Shown here one piece after another: positions 1-6,751 of a DNA stretch of 64,000 nucleotides. Under the pieces are notes generated by a model, which did not search any database, was not told where the DNA came from, and was given only the letters and a program-made list of their open reading frames with translations. Position numbers and translations under genes: made by a program. The stretch comes from an uncultured Prevotella sp. (GTDB lineage: Bacteria; Bacteroidota; Bacteroidia; Bacteroidales; Bacteroidaceae): NCBI GenBank assembly GCA_946405145.1, contig CAMJGE010000004.1, positions 116,642 to 180,641 on the forward strand, given 5' to 3'. Positions within the stretch are counted from its first letter, which is position 1, and every line of letters starts with the position of its first letter.

Positions 1-1
1 C

Positions 2-502
2 AAGCCTCGTATCATGCGTGCTGACCTCTGTGGTGGAGCCCTACTCGACCTCGGCGTCTATGCCCTCAACTTTGTGCGAATGTTCTTCCCTGCCGATATC
101 GTGAATATAGAGAGTACCTGTGTGAAGAGCAAGACAGGCATGGACCTCACCAATGCCATGACCCTGACACTGGGCGACGGCATGCTCTGCAACCTCCAGT
201 CGAGTGCTGCCTGCGTAGGCGATAATATCGGTGTTATTGCAGGTACTGATGGCAATCTCATCATCGACAATATCAATAATCCACAGAAGATAACTGTCAA
301 CACCCACGATCGTGAGTTTGTAGAAGACATACACGTACCCCAGCAGATTACAGGTTACGAGTATCAGTTCATCGCCTGCAGACAAGCCCTGATCGACGGA
401 CTTCTGGAACCCAAGGAGATGCCGTTGGAAGAGACGCTCTACATCATGCAGCTCATGGACGACTTCCGCCAGAAGTGGGGTGTTCGCTATCCGATGGATT
501 AA
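2..502 (+). CDS. Gfo/Idh/MocA-family oxidoreductase, C-terminal part (5' end outside window)
   Basis: Open frame continues upstream of the 14..502 ORF; GGALLDLGVYALNF and C-terminal layout typical of the family. Confidence 0.75.
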   Translation, partial: KPRIMRADLCGGALLDLGVYALNFVRMFFPADIVNIESTCVKSKTGMDLTNAMTLTLGDGMLCNLQSSAACVGDNIGVIAGTDGNLIIDNINNPQKITVNTHDREFVEDIHVPQQITGYEYQFIACRQALIDGLLEPKEMPLEETLYIMQLMDDFRQKWGVRYPMD

Positions 503-1314
503 TAGGCGTAAACTAATCCGTATTTCTCATGCAGCAGGCGCAGCGTGCCGTCAGCCTTCATCCGCTGGATGGTTTTGTTCACCTGCTGCAATAAATCTTC
601 TTGTCCTTGCCGCATTAGCACCCCTATCTCCCCTTTCGTAAAAGGTTCGTTCAACAGCGGAGCAGCCAGTCGGCTGTCGGTCTGCACATAATAAGGTGCC
701 TCTGTGATCTCCGTGATCATCACGTCAGCCTCTCCCTCGGCTATCAGTGAAGGTATCTCCTCATTCTTCTGATGAACGATGATGGTGGCATGTGTCAGCT
801 TCTCGTTAGCAAACTTCTCATTCAGTCCACCGGGATTCACCATCACTCGCACATCCTCCTTGTCAAGGTCTGCTAAGGTATGGAAACGATCGGCATCCGT
901 CGCTCTACAGAGGATGGTCTTGCCGTTAGCCAGATAGCCCTCACTCATCAGCATCGTCTCCTTTCTGGTGTCAGTGATGGTGATTCCTCCCATAGCCAGG
1001 TCGAAGGTCTGAGGCTCTGCCAACACATCAGCCGTCAGTGTAGGCCACGAGGTCTTAACGAACTTCGTCTCGACACCCAGACCTTTGGCAATCTCCCTTG
1101 CTACCTCGATGCCGAAGCCCCAGTAGGTGCCATCGGCTTCACAGAACGACAGCGGCCTGTAGTCACCAGTGGTTCCAACAAGCAAGGTGTCTCGCGCCAC
1201 AATCTCAGCTACCTTTCCACCGACAGGTGCATTAGGGGAGTCGATGTTCGAGCAGGCAACTAGAAACGTTGTGCTGCAAAGGGTCAGTATAACGGTAAAT
1301 AATATCTTCTTCAT
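499..1314 (-). CDS. Transporter substrate-binding domain lipoprotein (SBP_bac_3-like)
   Basis: Signal peptide with lipobox MKKILFTVILTLCSTTFLVAC; LLVGTTGDYRPLSF...GFGIEVAREIAKGLG motif; internal ATG preferred over the ORF start at 1341. Confidence 0.8.
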   Translation of the reverse strand: MKKILFTVILTLCSTTFLVACSNIDSPNAPVGGKVAEIVARDTLLVGTTGDYRPLSFCEADGTYWGFGIEVAREIAKGLGVETKFVKTSWPTLTADVLAEPQTFDLAMGGITITDTRKETMLMSEGYLANGKTILCRATDADRFHTLADLDKEDVRVMVNPGGLNEKFANEKLTHATIIVHQKNEEIPSLIAEGEADVMITEITEAPYYVQTDSRLAAPLLNEPFTKGEIGVLMRQGQEDLLQQVNKTIQRMKADGTLRLLHEKYGLVYAY

Positions 1315-1568
1315 ATCGTTAAGTATTTTCCTATTTCTCAAAACCTATTCCTTAATCGTAATTTCTGCGGTTATACTATGAAAAACTATCCCGTGCACTA
1401 AGAAAAATTTTCTCTATAGTTATGCCGCAAATTTTGTTGCCTGATGCCTGTTTTTAAGGAACGATGCAAAGGTAATGATTTTTGGTGAATTATACATATT
1501 TTCAAGCGATTATTTTGGCTCACCGGTAAATAAATTCATAAAGGCATACGATTTTGGCTTATTTTTTG

Positions 1569-1576
1569 TACCTTTG
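1569..1576 (+). promoter_or_regulatory. Bacteroidetes-type -7 element TACCTTTG
   Basis: TAnnTTTG immediately upstream of the 1585 start codon. Confidence 0.6.
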
Positions 1577-1584
1577 CAGTCAGA

Positions 1585-2553
1585 ATGAAAGATGTAAAAG
1601 ACAGATACAGGCGATTTAAGGAATGGGAGCAGCAGCCTCACCAGGTGGCTCCGCTCTCAGAAGAGCAACACAAGTGTGCTACCTGTGGCACACACTATAC
1701 AGGCAACTACTGTCCCCGATGCGGCCAGTCGGCTAAGATAGGCCGCTACTCCTTCAAGAATGCGTTTCTGTTGCTTCTTGATGTGTGGGGTTTGGGCAAT
1801 CGGGGCATGTTCCGTAGCATCCGTGACCTGATACTACGCCCTGGCTACATGATCCGCGACTACCTCAGAGGTATGCAGATGGCCTATTTCCCTCCCTTCA
1901 AGATGTTCTTTCTGCTCCTCACCCTGTCGTTCCTGATAGACACGGGCATGAACTTTCAGGGCGAGAACCGCTTCCAGCTACAGCAGGAGCAATATGAGAA
2001 GACCATAAAAGAGGCTAAGACTGAGCAAAAACAGGCGGAGGCAAAAAAGGGGAAGGCAGAAGAAGAGACCGACAAGACACTCACTGCCGAGGAAAGGGCA
2101 AGGCAGCAAAAGAAGAAAAAGGTATTAAACATGTTTGACACTGAAGAGATAAACTTAATTACCTGGGAGTGGTGCAACAAACATGTCTCGCTGGTGTGGC
2201 TCACTGGTCTGCTACTCTTCACCGTGCCCCTCTACATGATGTTCCGCCATAGTCCTGCCATACCAGACTTACGATTTTCGGAGTGCTTCGTGGCAATGAT
2301 CTACATCACCAATATGCTTCTGATCTACAGCATCGTCCCCTCATTACTGTTGGCCCTCGGTTCAAAGACAGATGAGGTGATCAGTACGCTGCTCCTACTA
2401 CTGGCCATCATCCCCATCAAGCAATTTTCGGGCTACAGCTACTGGAGCACCATCTGGCGACTGCTCGTTGCCCTCATCCCCTTCACGATCATCGTCGTCC
2501 TACTGACCATTGTCATCTTCTTTACATACGCCTACATCTATATCCATTATTAG
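1585..2553 (+). CDS. DUF3667-like membrane protein with N-terminal zinc ribbon
   Basis: CATCGTHYTGNYCPRCGQ zinc ribbon followed by several transmembrane segments. Confidence 0.8.
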   Translation: MKDVKDRYRRFKEWEQQPHQVAPLSEEQHKCATCGTHYTGNYCPRCGQSAKIGRYSFKNAFLLLLDVWGLGNRGMFRSIRDLILRPGYMIRDYLRGMQMAYFPPFKMFFLLLTLSFLIDTGMNFQGENRFQLQQEQYEKTIKEAKTEQKQAEAKKGKAEEETDKTLTAEERARQQKKKKVLNMFDTEEINLITWEWCNKHVSLVWLTGLLLFTVPLYMMFRHSPAIPDLRFSECFVAMIYITNMLLIYSIVPSLLLALGSKTDEVISTLLLLLAIIPIKQFSGYSYWSTIWRLLVALIPFTIIVVLLTIVIFFTYAYIYIHY

Positions 2554-2579
2554 AGGGAAAACCTTATAACACAAGGAAT

Positions 2580-4091
2580 TCACTTCCTGTAACGATCGTA
2601 TTTGTCATTATAAGGTGGATTATGGATAGGCATCATGGGATTCTTCATCAGCCAGCGGCTCCAGCCAGTACGACGTTCGAACTCAGTAGGAAGGATGGAG
2701 TTCGCCCACACCAACTGCGGGTTGGACATTCCCCATTCGATAGTGATATACTTATTGCTGCTGGCCTGCCAGAGCACGGGCTGTCCCTCGTTGTCATAAC
2801 ACAGATAGCCCAAAAGGTCGTCAATGCGCTGCTCTTCGTAATTGGCAGTTAGTTTGCCCAGTGCACCCAGTGTGACGCTATAGCTCAGTGGGTAGTCAAC
2901 TTTCAGGCCGGTATGGTCTAATGCATAGGCGTGATGTACCTGAGCCGCCTGTATGGCGCGTTTCAGATCGGCATAGATGGCACGCAGCTCCTGGCTGTCT
3001 TTATAAGGACCCTCCACCAGCTGGCGGCAATAGTCGAGCAGATCGTACATCGGCTCATCGTTGAAATACTGATAGCACTTCGAACTAGGCGTTACGTAGT
3101 CGGCTGAGTTGTTAGTCAGATGCGTGCAGAGGAAATTGACAAAGCGGCGCATCGGATCCCATACTGCGGGCAGTTTCCTCATGTCGGTAAGCACGAAATC
3201 CTTGTTCAACGGCACCTTCGTGAGCTTATCTTCAGGCAGATAGTCGTTGTGCTGTGCAGCCACGCTGTCGAGATAGGCACTCATCTCGCTCTCGAAGCCC
3301 TTCCCCTGGGCAATGTTCTCCAGCGCTGTCAGCAGGTGCTCGTAACTGCCGCCTCGGTTGGAGTGGCCTGACGCCATCACATAGTCAGTGACACCCGTCA
3401 GTTCCGAGAGGAACTCGATGTTGTTCAGCATGCAGCAGTCGAGGTAGAGCAATTTCAGATGGATGCCTGCGCGCTCCAGTCCCTGACGTAGTTCCCGGGC
3501 GGTCATGGCGCGGTCCTGCAGATTATCATCGAGCAGCACGCCGATATGGCTCATGCAGATGTTTGGATACAGATCGTCGGGATCACCGACAGCCCATCCG
3601 CTGCCATGCCCCGTCAGTATGAGGATATAGTTGTCGGCGGGAGCCTCTTTCTTGCAGAATCTGACGAACGAGGCCAGGCTGTCGGGTTGGAACATTTCTG
3701 CCTCGCTGCCGCCCCACAGGTCGTTGTCGGTCAGGTCGAGAAAATTTTTAATGTTCTTCTGCGCATCGGGCAGTTGGTCATTGGTAAGTTCGTAGCGATA
3801 CACAAAGCCAGGTCTGCCGCCAGGCACATAATTATATTCGTACTTATTCTTCATCCTCGATGTCTCCTGTTTGAGACCTTCAGGCGATGAGTATTTCATC
3901 TGGACGAAGACGTTCGCATCCGTCGATCCAGCATCGGGATCGGGCAAAAGATCCTTGAGCTCCCCCTCGATATTATCATCCAGATTGCCGCCGCCAATGG
4001 CATAGACCATCAGGTTGAAGGGTTGCCGATCTTGGCCCTTGGCAGACATAACGACGATGAGAGTCAACAAGAGAAAAAACATTCTACTCAT
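2580..4091 (-). CDS. Clostripain-related (C11-like) cysteine peptidase, secreted
   Basis: Signal peptide; LILTGHGSGW and LLYLDCCMLNNIE motifs typical of clostripain-related proteins. Confidence 0.8.
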   Translation of the reverse strand: MSRMFFLLLTLIVVMSAKGQDRQPFNLMVYAIGGGNLDDNIEGELKDLLPDPDAGSTDANVFVQMKYSSPEGLKQETSRMKNKYEYNYVPGGRPGFVYRYELTNDQLPDAQKNIKNFLDLTDNDLWGGSEAEMFQPDSLASFVRFCKKEAPADNYILILTGHGSGWAVGDPDDLYPNICMSHIGVLLDDNLQDRAMTARELRQGLERAGIHLKLLYLDCCMLNNIEFLSELTGVTDYVMASGHSNRGGSYEHLLTALENIAQGKGFESEMSAYLDSVAAQHNDYLPEDKLTKVPLNKDFVLTDMRKLPAVWDPMRRFVNFLCTHLTNNSADYVTPSSKCYQYFNDEPMYDLLDYCRQLVEGPYKDSQELRAIYADLKRAIQAAQVHHAYALDHTGLKVDYPLSYSVTLGALGKLTANYEEQRIDDLLGYLCYDNEGQPVLWQASSNKYITIEWGMSNPQLVWANSILPTEFERRTGWSRWLMKNPMMPIHNPPYNDKYDRYRK

Positions 4092-4162
4092 ATTTGAAAG
4101 AGATTAGTAGTTAATAAATAAAGGTTCAGAATCTTTCGATCCTCAGCCTCTTTTACTTTTTG

Positions 4163-4230
4163 TCGGGATTACTGGACTCGAACCAGCGACCTCGCGCCCC
4201 CAGTAGCTAGCCAACTGGCGCTAAATCCCA
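4163..4230 (-). pseudogene. tRNA-Pro-like remnant (duplicated 3' part, damaged D and anticodon arms)
   Basis: 41 bp (4161-4201) identical to 5013-5053 of the intact tRNA-Pro; only 68 nt; anticodon stem lost. Confidence 0.8.
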
Positions 4231-4267
4231 CTGAAAATCAACGATTTCTGCTATTCTTCTATCTTAC

Positions 4268-4291
4268 GGTTTACATCTGGGTTTACTTTTG
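4268..4291 (+). repeat. Arm-site-like repeat, left copy (GGTTTAC twice, 12-bp period)
   Basis: GGTTTACATCTGGGTTTACTTTTG. Confidence 0.6.
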
Positions 4292-4377
4292 TACACCGTT
4301 TGATTAGACATTAAATAATTTCAATTCTCGCTTTGATCCACTTGGAATCGGTTACAAAATTACAGCAAAAAGAGGAT

Positions 4378-4404
4378 AAATGCAAATAATATTGCATTTT
4401 TTTT
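4378..4404 (+). terminator. Terminator-like hairpin
   Basis: AAATGCAA-ATAATA-TTGCATTT followed by a T tract. Confidence 0.5.
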
Positions 4405-4723
4405 CTAAATCGCAGTCATTTTGTTAGAGAAATAAGATTCCTCCATATTTCCAATTCTGACAGAAACTCATATATTTAGCAAAGTTTATTTGACATAATC
4501 AGCTATTAGACTCTTATTCTTTTCGGTGGCGAAGTTACGAATAGTTTTTCAGATAGCAAGCAAACTCCCAATAAAAAAGTGACAATTTAACAAAAAAGAG
4601 GCATAAATCACCTTGTATAGATGAAATATGCCTCTGTGTTTATTAGAATCGGAAATCAAAAATAGAATCTCCAAATCGGTAGCCATTCACCTTTTTACCA
4701 TCTCCCTAGTTAGGAAACAAAAA

Positions 4724-4783
4724 TTCCCAGCCTGGGAATGAAATGTTCCCAAACTGGGAACAAAGTATTCCCATTAGGGGGAA
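4724..4783. repeat. Three TTCCC-N5/6-GGGAA palindromes at exact 22-bp spacing
   Basis: Palindromes start at 4724, 4746 and 4768: TTCCCAGCCTGGGAA, TTCCCAAACTGGGAA, TTCCCATTAGGGGGAA. Confidence 0.85.
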
Positions 4784-4895
4784 TATTTCGCAGCAATAAG
4801 GGGCACTTATTTCAAGATAAGTGGCGGTTATTCCTGAATAAATATTAGGTATCGTAAAAAAAACTATCACTTCATTTGTCTGATGAACCATCCTT

Positions 4896-4919
4896 GGTTT
4901 ACTTCTCGGTTTACTTTTG
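4896..4919 (+). repeat. Arm-site-like repeat, right copy
   Basis: GGTTTACTTCTCGGTTTACTTTTG; 22/24 identical to 4268-4291. Confidence 0.6.
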
Positions 4920-4967
4920 AAGTAAACCAGCACGTCAACCGCATTCACGCCGTTTTGAACGGAATAA

Positions 4968-5006
4968 AAGAAAAGAGCCCGAAAATCTACTGATTCTCAG
5001 GCTCTT
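4968..5006 (-). terminator. Intrinsic terminator of tRNA-Pro
   Basis: Minus strand AAGAGCC...GGCTCTT stem followed by TTCTTTT. Confidence 0.6.
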
Positions 5007-5014
5007 AACCTCTG

Positions 5015-5087
5015 TCGGGATTACTGGACTCGAACCAGCGACCTCGCGCCCCCCAGACGTGTGCGCTACCAACTGCGCTAAATCCCG
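5015..5087 (-). tRNA. tRNA-Pro (GGG)
   Basis: Minus strand CGGGATTTAGCGCAGTTGGTAGCGCACACGTCTGGGGGGCGCGAGGTCGCTGGTTCGAGTCCAGTAATCCCGA; acceptor stem pairs; loop CTGGGGG. Confidence 0.9.
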
Positions 5088-5276
5088 ATCATAAAAATAA
5101 TGCTTAGCACTGACTTTTGTCGAATGCGGGTGCAAAGGTACATACTTTTTGCGAAACAACCAAATTTTTAACCAACTTTTTTCTTTTAAGATATATTATC
5201 ATAATTTTGGAGGCTGTTATTTGTATATACCGATTATTATAAGTAACTTTGCATTCGCAAAACATGAATCGTACAA

Positions 5277-6530
5277 ATGGAACAATATAGACTTACAGCT
5301 CCACAACGGCTTGACGTCACCGTCGAGCTGCCAGCCTCTAAGAGTATTTCTAACAGAGCACTGATTATCTACGCGCTCAGCGGAGGCACCCAGCTGCCTG
5401 AGAATCTCAGTGACTGCGACGATACAGAAGTAATCATCAAGGCACTCCAAGAGATGCCTGAAGAGATTAACATCAAAGCCGCTGGTACTGCCATGCGGTT
5501 TATGACAGCCTACCTGAGTGTGGCTGGTGGTACGCATGTGCTGACAGGAACGGAGCGTATGAAGCACCGTCCGATAGGGATCCTCGTGGACGCCCTCCGG
5601 TTATTGGGTGCAGACATCACGTATGTGGGCGAAGAGGGTTTTCCACCACTCCGCATCAACGGTAAGAAGCTGGAGGGCGGACTGCTGGAGATACCTGGCA
5701 ACGTGAGTTCACAGTACATCTCTGCCCTGTTAATGATCGGACCGAGTCTGAAAAAAGGACTCACCCTGAGACTCACAGGTAACATCATCTCAAGACCTTA
5801 TATCGACTTGACACTGTGGACCATGCGTGAGTTTGGGGCTGATGCCGACTGGAGTACAGTGGATACCATCACAGTGAAACCAACGCCTTATCAGAGTCGT
5901 CCCTACTTCATCGAGAACGACTGGAGCGGTGCCAGCTACTGGTATGAGATTATGTCGCTGATACAGGATCAGGATGCTGAGTTAAGGCTTTCAGGACTGA
6001 TGGACGGTTCGAAACAGGGCGACTCTGTGACACGGTATATCTTCAGCCTGCTGGGCGTGAAGAATAAGTTTGAGACGAAGAAGGTGGGTATCCCCCAGAC
6101 AGTGACAGTGGCAAAGAACGGCCGTTGCGTGTCGAAGTTGGAATACGATTTCGTGAACTCGCCCGATCTGGCGCAAACCTTCGTGGTGACCTGTGCCGCC
6201 AAAGGCATCCCCTTCCACTTTACAGGTCTCTCTACCTTGAAGATCAAAGAGACGGACCGTATTGAGGCCCTGAAGAAGGAGATGCGGAAGCTGGGCTTTG
6301 TGTTGAAAGACAGAAACGACAGTGAGCTGATCTGGGACGGTGAGCGCTGTGAACCAGACTTCGAACAAGGCATCGACACCTATGAGGATCATCGTATGGC
6401 ACTCTCTATAGCCCCTTTTGCCTGTATCCATCCAGGACTGATCATCAACAATCCGCAGGTGGTGACTAAGTCGTACCCCCATTTCTGGGATGACCTGAAG
6501 AAGGCTGGATTTGAGATTGAGAGATTATGA
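5277..6530 (+). CDS. aroA: 3-phosphoshikimate 1-carboxyvinyltransferase (EPSP synthase)
   Basis: LPASKSISNRALI, GTAMRFMTAYL, KETDRIEAL and DHRMALS motifs. Confidence 0.95.
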   Translation: MEQYRLTAPQRLDVTVELPASKSISNRALIIYALSGGTQLPENLSDCDDTEVIIKALQEMPEEINIKAAGTAMRFMTAYLSVAGGTHVLTGTERMKHRPIGILVDALRLLGADITYVGEEGFPPLRINGKKLEGGLLEIPGNVSSQYISALLMIGPSLKKGLTLRLTGNIISRPYIDLTLWTMREFGADADWSTVDTITVKPTPYQSRPYFIENDWSGASYWYEIMSLIQDQDAELRLSGLMDGSKQGDSVTRYIFSLLGVKNKFETKKVGIPQTVTVAKNGRCVSKLEYDFVNSPDLAQTFVVTCAAKGIPFHFTGLSTLKIKETDRIEALKKEMRKLGFVLKDRNDSELIWDGERCEPDFEQGIDTYEDHRMALSIAPFACIHPGLIINNPQVVTKSYPHFWDDLKKAGFEIERL

Positions 6531-6751
6531 GTTTCGCTTTAGTATGTATCAGCATGATTGCGGTGATCGGACTGATAGCCGCCATCGCCTCCCATTTCGA
6601 CAGGAGTGACGACACCATTGCCGTAGCCCACGACTGCGCCACCTGTACGGCTGCTCAGGAAGGCAACTGCAAGATTCACTGCCTGATAGAGGAGAAAAAG
6701 CGCAAGGAAGCTGAAGAGAAAGAAGGCACATGCACTGGAGATGGCACATAG
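6527..6751 (+). CDS. Small Cys-rich membrane protein, function unknown
   Basis: ATGA overlap with aroA; N-terminal TM helix then CATCTAAQEGNCKIHC. Confidence 0.5.
   Translation: MSFALVCISMIAVIGLIAAIASHFDRSDDTIAVAHDCATCTAAQEGNCKIHCLIEEKKRKEAEEKEGTCTGDGT

Larger units (their letters stand above)
4161..5053. mobile_element. Putative integrase-less remnant or non-autonomous element at tRNA-Pro, bounded by 41-bp direct repeats
   Basis: 41-bp identical repeats 4161-4201 / 5013-5053; 24-bp repeats with 2 mismatches at 4268-4291 / 4896-4919; no substantial ORF between. Confidence 0.5.

Noticed and set aside
4724-4783. Possible CRISPR array
   Set aside because: Only three palindromic units with about 7-nt gaps, no spacers of normal length and no cas genes in the window.
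4706-4948. 80-aa minus ORF within the tRNA-Pro element (repeated FPxWE-like motif)
   Set aside because: The motif comes from translating the 22-bp palindromic ladder; no convincing start or homology recognised.
4935-5159. 74-aa minus ORF containing AQLVAHTSGGREVAGSSPVIPT
   Set aside because: Translation across tRNA-Pro; a common spurious ORF type.
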